Part shown: in pieces, positions 33,542 through 42,993 of the stretch
Position numbering within the stretch: position 1 is the stretch's first letter
Layout of the letters: each line of letters opens with the position of its first letter
Made by a program: the position numbers and the translations under genes
The notes under the pieces: generated by a model
The model's input: only the letters and a program-made list of their open reading frames with translations
Told to the model about the DNA's origin: nothing
The model's database searches: none
Assembly (NCBI GenBank): GCA_903944085.1
Contig: CAJAQO010000055.1
Location: 1 to 55,443, forward strand
Direction: 5' to 3'
Length of the DNA: 55,443 nt
DNA from: an uncultured Verrucomicrobia subdivision 3 bacterium
Lineage (GTDB): Bacteria > Verrucomicrobiota > Verrucomicrobiia > Limisphaerales > UBA11358

Positions 33542-34366
33542 GTGCCTGACGAACAATCCAATCTGAACCTGCCCGCCGCCGCGCGCCGTCCCGCTGGCCG
33601 CCGCCGTGGCCGGCGTGGTGGCCGTGGCCGCAGCCCGCGCCCCGCCGTCGCCAAAGCCCCCACCGTTCCCACCGAGGAGATTCCGCCCGCGTTTCCAGAG
33701 CCGGAAATGACCGGAGAAACCGTCGGTCATGGAGAAATCGCGGAACCTGAACGCGACACTTCTGGTGATTTTCGCGAACCGCATCCCGAAGAGCACCACG
33801 AAGAACACGGCGAACACATCGAGGAAACCGCCGAAACGACGGCGGCCGAAGCCGAACCGGTCGCGGAAATGGCGGCGTCTGCCGAAGCTGCGCCCGAACC
33901 AGAAGCTGTTCGCCCGCCGCCCGCGCAGCCGCGCGAATTTCCGCCCCGCGACCGCCGGCCCGAACAGCGCCGCCCGGAACCGCAGCGTCCCAAGCCGTGG
34001 GTCAAGCCCGCTGATTTCCGCCCCGCCGAAACCTCGGCCATTCATCAGGCGGTGGCGCATGCCACCGAAATTGCCGAGTCGCTCAAGCACACGATTGATC
34101 AGCTCGACGAAATTCTTGAACTTGTCGAACTCGCCGAGCGTCAGAAAATCGCCGACGAGCGCGAAATTGAGGAACTTCGCCGCGCGCTCCGCCGCATCCA
34201 GCCGCCGCGCCACCAGCCGCCGCCGTCGCGTGGTCCGCGCCACGACGAGCCGCATCGCGGTTACAAAGACCAGGCTCCGCGCCGTGACGAACCGCGCCAC
34301 GCCCGCCCCGAGTCGCCGGAAAATATCCAGCGCCACGAGGAGCCGCCGCCCGCCCGCGCCGATTAA
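33542..34366 (+). CDS. Disordered charged protein with RGG-like head and short coiled coil
   Basis: A 274-residue protein from GTG 33542. I do not recognise a family. In order: an Arg/Gly-rich basic head (RRPAGRRRGRRGGRGRSPRP), an acidic Glu/His segment (PEEHHEEHGEHIEE), a Pro/Arg-rich linker, a helical coiled-coil segment (about residues 160-215, HATEIAESLKHTIDQLDEIL then ELVELAERQKIAD), and a basic Pro/Arg/His tail. Such RGG/basic-acidic layouts are common in RNA-binding or phase-separating proteins, which is only a suggestion. That the frame is real is supported by consistent codon use and the coiled-coil segment. It lies 54 bp after the FIST gene and 15 bp before sufE. Confidence 0.65.
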   Translation: MPDEQSNLNLPAAARRPAGRRRGRRGGRGRSPRPAVAKAPTVPTEEIPPAFPEPEMTGETVGHGEIAEPERDTSGDFREPHPEEHHEEHGEHIEETAETTAAEAEPVAEMAASAEAAPEPEAVRPPPAQPREFPPRDRRPEQRRPEPQRPKPWVKPADFRPAETSAIHQAVAHATEIAESLKHTIDQLDEILELVELAERQKIADEREIEELRRALRRIQPPRHQPPPSRGPRHDEPHRGYKDQAPRRDEPRHARPESPENIQRHEEPPPARAD

Positions 34367-34381
34367 AAAAGTTTCCGCGCC

Positions 34382-34795
34382 ATGAACCTCGCGGAAAAAC
34401 AGGTTGAACTCACGACGCAACTGGCCGCGCTGAAAAGCGGACAAGACCGGCTGGCGTTTCTGGTCGAAAAAGCCAGGCAGCGTCCGCCCATCGCGGCGGC
34501 ATTCCGTGCGGACGCGCATTTGATTCCCGGCTGTCTCGCCAAACTGTGGTTCGTGCCGGAATTCCGCGCGGGCAAATGTTTTTTCGTTTGCGATTCCGAT
34601 TCGCTGGTCGTCAAAGCCATTGCGGGCCTGCTCTGCGAATTTTACAGCGGCCAGACGCCGGCGGAAATTCTCGCGCACGATCCCGGCTTCCTCGTGCCGC
34701 TCGGCATCACGCAGCATCTCACGCCGAACCGCCGCAACGCGCTTTCAAAAATCTGGGAGCGCATCCGGCAGTTCGCCGCCGCCCAGGCCCGATGA
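34382..34795 (+). CDS. sufE: SufE-family sulfur acceptor protein
   Basis: 137 residues, the usual SufE length. The block HLIPGCLAKLWFVPEFRAGK contains the catalytic Cys in the GC motif that accepts persulfide from SufS. It is followed by FVCDSDSLVVKAIAGLLCEF, YSGQTPAEILAHDPGFLVPL and QHLTPNRRNALSKIWERI, all typical. SufE stimulates cysteine desulfurase for Fe-S cluster building. No SufS, SufBCD or Isc gene is in the window. Its stop overlaps the TatD-family start as ATGA, so the two are co-translated. Confidence 0.9.
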   Translation: MNLAEKQVELTTQLAALKSGQDRLAFLVEKARQRPPIAAAFRADAHLIPGCLAKLWFVPEFRAGKCFFVCDSDSLVVKAIAGLLCEFYSGQTPAEILAHDPGFLVPLGITQHLTPNRRNALSKIWERIRQFAAAQAR

Positions 34796-35589
34796 AATTT
34801 TTCGACGCGCACAATCATTTGCAGGACGACCGTTTTGGCGGACGACAAAATGCCCTGCTCGCGGCTTGCGAAAAAGTCGGCGCGGCAAAAATGGTCGTCA
34901 ACGGCACGTGCGAAAGCGACTGGCCGCAGGTCCTCGCGCTGGCGCGGGAAAGCAAAATCGTGCTGCCCAGCTTCGGCTATCACCCGTGGTTTCTGCACGA
35001 ACGCACGCCGGACTGGCGGAAAAAGTTGGAGCAGTTTCTCGACGCCGTTCCCAGCGCCGTCGGCGAAATCGGCCTGGACCGCTGGAAGCCGGGATTGCCT
35101 TACGCCGATCAGGAAGAAGTTTTTCTCGCGCAGTTGCAAATCGCCGCCACGCGGAATTTGCCGGTGAGCATCCACTGTTTGCAGGCGTGGGGCCGGCTGC
35201 ATGAATTGCTGCGCGATCATCCGCGTCCGCCGCGCGGTTTTGTTCTGCATAGTTTTGGCGGCCCGGCGGCCATGATCCCCGCGCTCGCGAAGCTGGGCGC
35301 GTATTTCAGTTTTCCCGGCTATTTTTTGCACCAGCGCAAAGGCCGCCAGCGCGAAACCTTCAAACAGGTTCCGCCCGACCGGCTGCTCGTCGAGACCGAC
35401 GCGCCCGACCAGCTTTTGCCAGCCGGGAAAATCTTGCTGCCGCTCGCCACCGACGCTGGCCAACCGCTGAATCATCCGGCCAATCTCGCCGCAGTCTATG
35501 CCGGCCTCGCGGAATTTTTTGGCGAACCGGTTGCACTGCTCGCCGCGCGCGTCGCGGAAAATTTTCAGCGCGCCTTTGGCGGAATGTGA
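34792..35589 (+). CDS. TatD-family metal-dependent hydrolase
   Basis: Homology starts at MKFFDAHNHLQDDRFGG (ATG 34792), so the longer frame back to 34546 overlapping sufE is rejected; 265 residues. Metal ligands of the family are seen: HNH near the N-terminus, Glu in AVGEIGLDRW, His in PVSIHCLQAWGR, His in GFVLHSFGGPA and Asp in LLVETDAPD. TatD proteins are metal-dependent DNases or related hydrolases. This one lacks the longer canonical TatD stretches, so substrate is open. It is coupled to sufE by a 4-bp overlap. Confidence 0.88.
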   Translation: MKFFDAHNHLQDDRFGGRQNALLAACEKVGAAKMVVNGTCESDWPQVLALARESKIVLPSFGYHPWFLHERTPDWRKKLEQFLDAVPSAVGEIGLDRWKPGLPYADQEEVFLAQLQIAATRNLPVSIHCLQAWGRLHELLRDHPRPPRGFVLHSFGGPAAMIPALAKLGAYFSFPGYFLHQRKGRQRETFKQVPPDRLLVETDAPDQLLPAGKILLPLATDAGQPLNHPANLAAVYAGLAEFFGEPVALLAARVAENFQRAFGGM

Positions 35590-35673
35590 GTCCGGGCGAT
35601 TCGATTCATCCGGAGCCTGAGAAGGCGCGGCGGAAATCGGGTGACGGCGAGAACGAGAAGCCTCCGGTTCGGC

Positions 35674-37824
35674 TCACTCCCGGTGGCTGAATTCGCGGAT
35701 CATCGCTTTCCACCACGGCGCGAGTTTTTCCTCCGGGCGCAGCCAGGTTTGCTGGTGCAGCCACACCATCACGCCTTGATCGGCCAGCACGGCCATGCGC
35801 TCGACAGGCTTTAATTTCTCCGGCCCGCCGGCCAGCAGTTTTTCCCCCAGATCGCGCACGGCGTCGGTGCCGGCACCGATACGTTTGAGATGATCGGCAT
35901 AAACCGGGTTCAATTGTTTCTCGCGCAGCAGCGAAACGTGGACGGCGTTGACGTAGGGATCGAGCACAGCGGCGGCCAGCCCGGCGTGGGCGCGGCGGCG
36001 CTGCGTTTCGTCCTCGGTCAATTCGTGGATTTTCATCCGCGACCGCAGCGCGACGAGTTCCATCGGCGGCTTGGTTTCTTCCGGCGTCAAAAACAAGCCG
36101 GCGCTTTTGGCCCACGCGCCGAGGCTGCGGCGGCTGGTCAGCACGCTCAACGGCACGGAAAAAACCATGCCCGCCAGCACCGGCGTGAACCACCAGAACA
36201 AACCGGGATCGAGCTTCCAGGTGAACCAGCCCCACACCACGCCGATGAGTGTGTGGCCCCAGTGGCGCTGCGCGGCGTAAAACCAGTCCGTGCCATCGGC
36301 GGAACGCTTTTGCGTGGTCCAGCCGACGCTGATGCCGGCGATGTTCGTCAGCACAAACCGCGTGTGCCAGAGCATGAGCAGCGGCGCGTGCAGTGTGGAA
36401 AAAATCGTTTCGCCGATGACGCCGCCGGTGGCGTTGAGCAGGCCGCCGAATTCCTTGCGGCGCGGCCAGTCGCGGGCGAGGTCAATGAGCGACAAGAATT
36501 TTGGCAGCATGATGACGACCATGCAGATGACGAAAATCAAAAACGCGTGCGCGGTGCCGCTCCAGTCTTTGAGATACGGATTGAAGGAAGGCACGGTGAA
36601 TTCAGAAAGCCCGGTGAATTTTTGGAAGCAGTAAATCCAGTCAAACGTCACGAGGAACGCCAGCCAGAGCGGGCTGGCGACGTAGCCAAAAATTCCCAGA
36701 ATCAGGTGCATCCGACTCACGCCGCGCAGGCCTTTGGCGAAGAGCACGAGGCTGTGCTGCAAATTGCCCTGGCACCAGCGGCGTTCGCGCTGGGCGTTTT
36801 CGATGAGCGCCTGCGGGGCTTCCTCGTAGCTGCCTTCGAGATCATAGGCGAGCCAGACGGACCAATTTTCGCGCAGCATCAGCGCGGCTTCGACAAAATC
36901 ATGGGACAAAATTTGTCCGCCAAAGGGCTTGCGACCGGGCAGTTGCGGCAGGTCGCAAAATTGCATGAACGGCTCGGTGCGAATGATGGCGTTGTGGCCC
37001 CAGTAATTGCCAAAATCGAGCGCCCAATAATTCAGCCCGGCGATGAACACCGGCGCGTAAAGCCGGTTCGCAAATTGCTGGATGCGGCCAAACAGCGACT
37101 CGGCATTGACGAGCGCCGGCACGGTTTGAATCAGGCCGACGGTCGGATGCACTTCCATCAGCTTCACCAAATCCACGAGCGTTTCGCCGCGCATCACGCT
37201 GTCGGCGTCGCAGCAGATGAAATAGCGGTAGCGCTTGCCCCAGGTGTTGAGAAAGTCGCGGACATTGCCGCTCTTGCGTTCTTCGTTGAACAGCCGGCGG
37301 CGATAATAAATTTTTCCCAGCGCGTCGAGATCGCAGACCAGTTCCGACCAGCGGCGCTCTTCCTCAATCCAACAATCCGGATTCGTCGAATCGCTGAGGA
37401 TGAAAAAGTCAAAGCGCTCAAGCTGGCCGGTGCGTTGCAGCGATTCGTAAGTCGCGCGCAGGCCTTCGAGCACGCGGACGGAGTCTTCGTTGTAAATCGG
37501 GAAAATGATCGCGGTGCTGACGCCGTCAATTGGCTGCTCCTTGAATTTTTTCAGCCCGGTGATGCGCCGATTCGTGCCGAAGATGCGGATGAAAAATCCA
37601 TAGACGCCGTGCATGCAGCCGATGGCCGTGAGCAGAAACAAAATAATGAACAGCACCAGCAGCACCGTGCGCGACGCGCTCCAGCCGGTGCGCCACAGCA
37701 AATCGGCGAAGAGCATCGCGACGAAGCCCGTCAGCAGCACCGCCGAGGAATAAAACAGAAACAGCCGCCAGCCGCGCCGGAGTTGCGGGGCCGTCGCCAT
37801 GGAAATGTTCGGGGCGTCAGACAT
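35674..37824 (-). CDS. opgH: Glucans biosynthesis glucosyltransferase OpgH (MdoH)
   Basis: A 716-residue inner-membrane GT2 protein that polymerises beta-glucan backbones of osmoregulated periplasmic glucans from UDP-glucose. I take the ATG at 37824 (MSDAPNISMA), 8 codons inside the open frame, because it overlaps the upstream stop in operon style. Two N-terminal membrane helices precede the catalytic domain with AIIFPIYNEDSVRVLEGL, the metal site in FICCDADSVMRGETLVDL, SHDFVEAALMLRENWSVWL and RERRWCQGNLQHSLVLFAKG (the RW motif). Several C-terminal membrane segments follow. It is shorter than the ~850-residue E. coli protein, mainly at the N-terminus. Confidence 0.93.
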   Translation of the reverse strand: MSDAPNISMATAPQLRRGWRLFLFYSSAVLLTGFVAMLFADLLWRTGWSASRTVLLVLFIILFLLTAIGCMHGVYGFFIRIFGTNRRITGLKKFKEQPIDGVSTAIIFPIYNEDSVRVLEGLRATYESLQRTGQLERFDFFILSDSTNPDCWIEEERRWSELVCDLDALGKIYYRRRLFNEERKSGNVRDFLNTWGKRYRYFICCDADSVMRGETLVDLVKLMEVHPTVGLIQTVPALVNAESLFGRIQQFANRLYAPVFIAGLNYWALDFGNYWGHNAIIRTEPFMQFCDLPQLPGRKPFGGQILSHDFVEAALMLRENWSVWLAYDLEGSYEEAPQALIENAQRERRWCQGNLQHSLVLFAKGLRGVSRMHLILGIFGYVASPLWLAFLVTFDWIYCFQKFTGLSEFTVPSFNPYLKDWSGTAHAFLIFVICMVVIMLPKFLSLIDLARDWPRRKEFGGLLNATGGVIGETIFSTLHAPLLMLWHTRFVLTNIAGISVGWTTQKRSADGTDWFYAAQRHWGHTLIGVVWGWFTWKLDPGLFWWFTPVLAGMVFSVPLSVLTSRRSLGAWAKSAGLFLTPEETKPPMELVALRSRMKIHELTEDETQRRRAHAGLAAAVLDPYVNAVHVSLLREKQLNPVYADHLKRIGAGTDAVRDLGEKLLAGGPEKLKPVERMAVLADQGVMVWLHQQTWLRPEEKLAPWWKAMIREFSHRE

Positions 37825-38461
37825 TTTGCTTGAACCAGTCAATGACATCGAGCAACTGAGCCTGCACCTGCTCGAAGCCGCCGTGCGTGAGCCAGAAAAT
37901 CGCGATCAGCAAGAGCGCGAAGCCCAGCCACACGAGCGCCATGCGGACATAAGGCAGGTTGCCAAAATTCGTGAGCGTCGTGATCGGGCCGAGGTCGAGC
38001 GGGCGCGGCACCATTTTTGACAATTGAAAATCCGGGCCGGCGCGGAAAAAACTTTCGCGCATGGACTCGACGAATTCCGACGGCCACGGGCCGGGCCGGA
38101 GAAACTGGTCCTGCCATTTGCCCGGCATGTCGGCGAGCAGCAGCGCGAGGCGTCCACGCGTCGAAAGCATTTGGTCGGTGCCGGTCGGCGAGGTTTGCAG
38201 CACTTCCGCGAACCAGGCGGTGACGAGCTTGTCCATTTCCTCGGCGGCGAGTTCGGTGGCGCTGCGGCTGCGTTCGGCGGGCGCGCGGCGCTGGGCGCGT
38301 TCAAGCACGCGCAGCACGAGCTGGCCGAGCAGCGGCTTGTTGCGGATGCGGAGCGCGTGAAAATAATTTTCCACCTTCACATACGCCGCGTTCCATTCCT
38401 CCAGCGAGCGTCCGGCGATCTCGCCGGAAACGTCGGGCAGAATTTTCAGGGCGGGCTCCAT
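37817..38461 (-). CDS. Unknown protein between opgG and opgH
   Basis: A 214-residue protein with no family I recognise. It is mostly soluble and charged, with one C-terminal membrane helix (MALVWLGFALLLIAIFWLTH) and a short amphipathic tail. Its start overlaps the opgG stop by 16 bp and its stop overlaps the opgH start by 8 bp, so it is tightly coupled to both. The position and membrane anchor suggest an accessory subunit of glucan synthesis or export, possibly replacing the long cytosolic N-terminal region that enteric OpgH has. That is an inference from context. Confidence 0.8.
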   Translation of the reverse strand: MEPALKILPDVSGEIAGRSLEEWNAAYVKVENYFHALRIRNKPLLGQLVLRVLERAQRRAPAERSRSATELAAEEMDKLVTAWFAEVLQTSPTGTDQMLSTRGRLALLLADMPGKWQDQFLRPGPWPSEFVESMRESFFRAGPDFQLSKMVPRPLDLGPITTLTNFGNLPYVRMALVWLGFALLLIAIFWLTHGGFEQVQAQLLDVIDWFKQNV

Positions 38462-40014
38462 TGATAAGTCCAGGTTTCGCCGACGACGTTGGTGCCCTGC
38501 TGCAACGAGCAGCGCAAATCAATCGCCTCCTTGCTGCCGGTCTTCGGCTGCATTTTGAGGATGACGCGCCAGGTGCCGAGAAAAGTATTGCGCGTGACAA
38601 AACTGTCCACGATGGTGGCGCCGGCGCTGCAATTGGAAATGGCTGTAGGCGGTTTGTCCTCGGAAATGGCGTCGAGCTGCGGGCCGTCGAAATCAATCAC
38701 GAACTGCCGCGCGCCGGCGAACTGCGCGTCTGGCCCGATGCGCGTGGAGACGACGCGGTTTTCCGAGCGCTTCAAATCCGCGTCGCCACCTTCCCAGTGC
38801 AGCGTGTAGCCGTAGCGAAACGGCTGGAGCGGCGCGGGTTTGTTTTTCGGATCCCAAAAAGCGACAATGTTATCAAGGCCTTCGTAGCTGGTGCTCAATT
38901 CGACGAGGTGCAGATCGCCGTCGCCCCAGTTGCCTTCCGGCTCGACCCAGACGCTCGGCACTTCGTGGTAAAGATTGAACATGTCCTGATACGCGGCGAA
39001 ATTCCGTTCGCGCTGGAGCAGGCCAAAACCCTTGATGCTCGGCGCGTGAAAAACCTGGTGGCGCGTGGCCGGCGGATTGTCGAGCGGCCGCCAGAAAATT
39101 TCGCCGTTGCCCATGTGGACGAGCAGGCCGTCGCTGTCGTGAACTTCCGTGCGGTAGTCGTCAAATTTCCGTTCCGTGTCCTTGCCGAACCAGAACATGC
39201 TCGTGAGTGGCGCGAGGCCGATGGTTTTGGATGGTCGGCGGTTTTTGTCGGCGGCCATGACGGTGTTCGTTTCGCGGAAATACAAAACGGCGCGGATGCT
39301 CGCGGTGGTCGTCTCGCCGGGGCGGATGAAAAATTCATACGCGCCCGCGCAACTCACGCTGTCGAGGATGGCGTAAAGGCGCAGTTCGTTGTCGCCGTTG
39401 CTGGGCTTGCCGAGCCACCAGTCGGTGAAAATGGGAAATTCCTCGGAGCGGTCGCCCTCGCCGGAATCCAGCGCGAGGCCGCGCGCGGATTCGCCGTAGC
39501 GCAGGTTTTTTCCCAGCAGCCGGAAATAGCTCGCACCGAGAAACGCGCCCAGCTCGTCCAACTGCTCCGGCTGGTTCAGCGGATAGAGCACGCGGAAACC
39601 GGCGTAGCCGGTATTGACCGGAATTTGATTCGCGATGTGCAGCTTGCCGTAGTCGAAAAAATCCTGCACAAAGCGAATGGGCTGCGTGTGCGTGAGCGTG
39701 AATTCATTCACATGCACCGGTTCCTGGTAAAGGTAACCGGGGTGGAAAAATTCCACGCGGAAGGGCAGCTTGTCCGCCGACCACAGTGCGCGGTCGCGGC
39801 GAAAACGGATTTCGCGATATTTGTCGTAGTCGAGGTTGTCCTGGCGCAGCACCTTCGGCAGGTCGGCGCGCGGTGAATGGAACGGCGTGCGGGCGCGCTC
39901 CAAGGCGCGCTGCGCGACATAATCCAGATTCACCTCGGCGGATTCCGAGGCCGCGCAGACCAGCGCGACCAGCAGATTTCCAATCAAAAATAAGCGCCTA
40001 AAGGTTTGCCACAT
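38446..40014 (-). CDS. opgG: Periplasmic glucan biosynthesis protein OpgG (MdoG)
   Basis: I place the start at the ATG at 40014, which opens a signal peptide (FLIGNLLVALVCAASESA); 522 residues versus the open frame back to 40221. Family landmarks are LDYVAQRALERARTPFHSPR, LPKVLRQDNLDYDKYREIRF, YPLNQPEQLDELGAFLGASY, FRLLGKNLRYGESARGLALD, MFWFGKDTERKFDDYRTEVH and DSDGLLVHMGNGEIFWRPLD. OpgG is a periplasmic beta-sandwich protein needed for beta-1,6 branching or release of glucans. It is the first gene of the opgG-unknown-opgH operon. Confidence 0.94.
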   Translation of the reverse strand: MWQTFRRLFLIGNLLVALVCAASESAEVNLDYVAQRALERARTPFHSPRADLPKVLRQDNLDYDKYREIRFRRDRALWSADKLPFRVEFFHPGYLYQEPVHVNEFTLTHTQPIRFVQDFFDYGKLHIANQIPVNTGYAGFRVLYPLNQPEQLDELGAFLGASYFRLLGKNLRYGESARGLALDSGEGDRSEEFPIFTDWWLGKPSNGDNELRLYAILDSVSCAGAYEFFIRPGETTTASIRAVLYFRETNTVMAADKNRRPSKTIGLAPLTSMFWFGKDTERKFDDYRTEVHDSDGLLVHMGNGEIFWRPLDNPPATRHQVFHAPSIKGFGLLQRERNFAAYQDMFNLYHEVPSVWVEPEGNWGDGDLHLVELSTSYEGLDNIVAFWDPKNKPAPLQPFRYGYTLHWEGGDADLKRSENRVVSTRIGPDAQFAGARQFVIDFDGPQLDAISEDKPPTAISNCSAGATIVDSFVTRNTFLGTWRVILKMQPKTGSKEAIDLRCSLQQGTNVVGETWTYQWSPP

Positions 40015-40123
40015 CTTGCCTAATGAAAGCGGAAAATGGTGCAATTTGCAAGTTCCGCCCGAAAAGCCCGGTCGGCACCATGATTTTGTCGCGGTTGTGG
40101 TGGTTGCGTTGTATGTTGCAAGC

Positions 40124-40573
40124 ATGGTGAAAACAAAAATGAAAAACTCGCCGGATTTGGAACCGGCCGGCGTGCGGGAACGGCTGACCAGCCTGCGCGT
40201 GGCGCTGCTCCAACTGCACAAAACCTTGCTGGATGCCGAACGCAGCAGCTACGAGGCGAGTTTTGGCAAAATTTCCTCGCCGTATCAATTCCTGCATCTG
40301 CTCACGAACGATCCGTGGTTCGCCTGGCTCGCGCCCGTGACGCAGCTTCTCGCCGCGATGGACCAAACACTCGATGCTCCGGAGCCGTTGACGGCGGCGG
40401 GCGCGGACGCTTTGGCCGGCCGGATGAAAACGCTTTTGGTTCCCACCGAAAGCGGCGAGGGATTTTCCCGGCATTACGACGAAGCGTTGCAGCGCCATCC
40501 CGAGGTTTTGTTCGCGCATGTTGCCACGACGAAATTGATCCGGGCGCAGGCGGCGGCCAAACGCGCCGGCTGA
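40124..40573 (+). CDS. Conserved-looking small helical protein, unknown function
   Basis: 149 residues from ATG 40124, or 144 from the ATG at 40139; the frame is open back to 40016. The protein is predicted mostly helical (RERLTSLRVALLQLHKTLLD, FLHLLTNDPWFAWLAPVTQL, HYDEALQRHPEVLFAHVATT). There is no signal peptide or metal motif. I do not recognise it with certainty. It is divergent from opgG (109-bp gap) and converges on the ABC permease. Codon use matches the neighbours, supporting a real gene. Confidence 0.65.
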   Translation: MVKTKMKNSPDLEPAGVRERLTSLRVALLQLHKTLLDAERSSYEASFGKISSPYQFLHLLTNDPWFAWLAPVTQLLAAMDQTLDAPEPLTAAGADALAGRMKTLLVPTESGEGFSRHYDEALQRHPEVLFAHVATTKLIRAQAAAKRAG

Positions 40574-40624
40574 AGGTGGAAATCCAAATCCGAACCGGGC
40601 CGGCGGTAATTCGCCGGCGGCAGT

Positions 40625-41467
40625 TCAGGATTTGATGTCGCGCACTTGAAACGCCAGCGCGCCGATGACAAACGCCGTCGCGCTGGTGGCCAGCAGCAAA
40701 ATTTCCGACTGGAAAATCTGCGGCCATGGCACGGGCGTTTGAAACACCAGCACCCACGCCGCAAAATGGTAGGTGATAAACCAGTTCTGGTAGGTCTCAA
40801 AAAACGGAATGTGCTCCATGACCATGCTCAAGAACAGAAATGAGAGCGCCAGAATCGTGGCCGCCGCCGGCTTCATGTTGAAACAGGAAAACATGCCCGC
40901 GACCGACAGCATCGCGATGGCGTTCACGGTCATGAACAAATGGGCAAAAACATAAAGCTCCAAGCCTTCGCCCGGCGGAAACAGGCCGAAGATTTGATGG
41001 GGCAGTTCGCCGAAAACAAACATGTTTTTCCACGGAAACAGCAGACGCGCAAAACCCAGCGCGATGGCGCCCAGCGCGAGCACCAGCACTGCGGAAAAAA
41101 TCGTTCCGGCGACCCATTTCACCAGCAGCAGGCGGACGCGCGAAATGGGCCGCGACAAAATCATCCGCAGCGTGCCATCCTCGGCTTCTTTGGCCACCAA
41201 GTCGCCGCCGGTCAGCGTGACGTAAAGCGGCATGAGCAGGAGGATTTGCGGCACGAGCATCACCACCGCCACGGTCAGCGCGGAAATGTATTCGGAGGCC
41301 AGATAGCCGTTGCCGGCCAGCAGGCGCTCGAACTGGCCCTGCCAGCGCGTGTATTTGAACATCAGCAGCATGGCCGTCTGCGCCACCACAAACGCGCCGA
41401 AGCCGATGTAGGTGCGTTTCTTGCCGAACAGTTTCCAGAGTTCGTTTTTTAGTTGGGCGAAAAACAT
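40625..41467 (-). CDS. ABC transporter permease (ABC-2 type)
   Basis: A 280-residue membrane protein with about six hydrophobic segments. The block GDLVAKEAEDGTLRMILSRP followed by ISRVRLLLVKW is the typical ABC-2 amphipathic/coupling region of NosY/YadH-like permeases. It is the last gene of a four-gene minus-strand operon and starts 3 bp after the ATPase stop, so it pairs with that ATPase in an exporter or permease complex. Substrate unknown. Confidence 0.9.
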   Translation of the reverse strand: MFFAQLKNELWKLFGKKRTYIGFGAFVVAQTAMLLMFKYTRWQGQFERLLAGNGYLASEYISALTVAVVMLVPQILLLMPLYVTLTGGDLVAKEAEDGTLRMILSRPISRVRLLLVKWVAGTIFSAVLVLALGAIALGFARLLFPWKNMFVFGELPHQIFGLFPPGEGLELYVFAHLFMTVNAIAMLSVAGMFSCFNMKPAAATILALSFLFLSMVMEHIPFFETYQNWFITYHFAAWVLVFQTPVPWPQIFQSEILLLATSATAFVIGALAFQVRDIKS

Positions 41468-41470
41468 GGG

Positions 41471-42370
41471 TTAGCTTTTGGCGGCGGCCTTGATCAAATT
41501 CAAATAAAAATCCTCCACGGTCTGCTCGTGCTGCCAGATGCCGTCCACCGCGATGCCGGCGGCGACCAGCGCCTGGGTGACTTCGGCAATGGACCGGCCT
41601 TCGGACAGCGTGATGTATTTTTCTTTTTCCGTCGCCGTGATCAGGCCGCGAGCGCTCAATACCTTGGCTGCGTTGGCAAAATCAGAAGTTTTCAGCGTCA
41701 CTTTGCCGCGCGCGGATTTCACATCCGCGACGTTGCCCTCAAAAACTTTTTTGCCCTGCTGCAACACGGCGATGCGCGTGCAGAGTTGCTCGACTTCGTT
41801 CAGCAAATGCGACGACAGCAAAATGGTCAGGCCGAGTTCGCGCTGCAACCGGAGAATCGTCTGGCGCATTTCGTGGATGCCTTCGGGATCAAGCCCATCG
41901 CTCGGCTCGTCAAGAATGAGCAGTTCTGGCTTGGGCAGCAGCGCCTGCGCCAGCGCGAGCCGCGAGCGCATGCCGTGCGAATACGTCCGCACTTTGGACT
42001 GCGCGCGGCCCGTCAGGCCCACCCACTCGATCACCTCGCGAATGCGCGCTTTGGAGGTCGGCGCAGTGTAGGTGCTCAAAATTTCCAAGTTGCGCGCGCC
42101 GCTCAAGTAATCGTAAAACACCGGCGTCTCAAAAATCGCGCCGACCGGCATCAGCGCGGCGCGGCGGTTGGACTGCACATCGTGGCCGCAAATTTTCACT
42201 TCGCCGCCGGTCGGCCAGACCTGGCCGAGCATCATGCCGATGGCCGTGCTTTTGCCCGCGCCGTTGTGGCCGAGCAGCCCGAAGATTTCCCCGCGCGCCA
42301 CGCGGAACGACAAATCATCCACGGCGATGCGCCCGGCAAATTTTTTGCTGACGTTGGTCAGTTGAATCAT
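41471..42370 (-). CDS. ABC transporter ATP-binding protein
   Basis: A 299-residue ATPase of the CcmA/NatA type. Walker A is [20 protein letters not shown], the signature is [20 protein letters not shown], Walker B and the D-loop are [16 protein letters not shown], and the H-loop is in [17 protein letters not shown]-terminal extension (about residues 215-299) resembles the regulatory tails of export ATPases. Its start overlaps the prepilin-like gene stop by 4 bp, and it precedes the permease. Function is likely export or membrane/cell-envelope remodelling; substrate unknown. Confidence 0.94.
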   Translation of the reverse strand: MIQLTNVSKKFAGRIAVDDLSFRVARGEIFGLLGHNGAGKSTAIGMMLGQVWPTGGEVKICGHDVQSNRRAALMPVGAIFETPVFYDYLSGARNLEILSTYTAPTSKARIREVIEWVGLTGRAQSKVRTYSHGMRSRLALAQALLPKPELLILDEPSDGLDPEGIHEMRQTILRLQRELGLTILLSSHLLNEVEQLCTRIAVLQQGKKVFEGNVADVKSARGKVTLKTSDFANAAKVLSARGLITATEKEKYITLSEGRSIAEVTQALVAAGIAVDGIWQHEQTVEDFYLNLIKAAAKS

Positions 42371-42993
42371 GGGCTGCCCTCGATGACGTAAAGATTTTTG
42401 ATATGACCGTCGGCGTAGAGAAAATTCTTGCCCTTGTTCGGACCGCGCGCAATGTGAAAATCATTTTTGTCACACGCGAGAAAAACCTGCTTCGGGCTGA
42501 AGGGGATGGCCAGCATTTTCAAATGATCCGCATCCTCGCCGTTCAGCAGGAAATTCCAAAAATAACTGGAGCCGGTCGCTTCAAATTCCGAATTGGTCCG
42601 CAAGAGCGGATTGTCGGCGGCCGGCTGCGGCAAATCGGAAAGGCAGCGCAAGACGTTCAGGTTGCCCAGCTGTGGCGCGAGCACGACGTTGATGGGGGCG
42701 TTGGTGCCATAAAAACCATTTAAAGTATTGGTGCTGTCATCGGGACTAAACGCCGCGTCCTTGGTCGAATTGTCCATGAATGGCAGTTTGTTGTTGTTAT
42801 CCGACACATAAATTTGCAACGCGATGCCGAGCTGATGCAAATTGCTCAAACACGCCGTGGCGCGGGCCGCTTCCTTTGCGCGATTCAGCGCCGGCAGCAA
42901 CAGCGCGGCGAGAATGGCAATGATGGTGATCACCACCAGCAGCTCGACGAGCGTGAAGGCCCGGCGGGATTTTTCGCGCGCTGAAAAATTCAT
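42367..42993 (-). CDS. Prepilin-like protein (type II pseudopilin family)
   Basis: A 208-residue protein with a class III prepilin leader: basic head ([12 protein letters not shown]), processing site before [20 protein letters not shown] with the conserved Glu5, then the hydrophobic helix. The remainder has the short motifs common in verrucomicrobial/planctomycete pseudopilins ([20 protein letters not shown] and the late [13 protein letters not shown], an H-X9-DG-like tail). Prepilin peptidase and a secretion ATPase are not in the window. It is unusual that it is translationally coupled to an ABC transporter (4-bp overlaps on both sides). Confidence 0.9.
   Translation of the reverse strand: MNFSAREKSRRAFTLVELLVVITIIAILAALLLPALNRAKEAARATACLSNLHQLGIALQIYVSDNNNKLPFMDNSTKDAAFSPDDSTNTLNGFYGTNAPINVVLAPQLGNLNVLRCLSDLPQPAADNPLLRTNSEFEATGSSYFWNFLLNGEDADHLKMLAIPFSPKQVFLACDKNDFHIARGPNKGKNFLYADGHIKNLYVIEGSP

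Noticed and set aside
35890-37833. Plus-strand open frame (647 codons) opposite opgH
   Set aside because: Shadow of a clearly conserved OpgH; no domains of its own.
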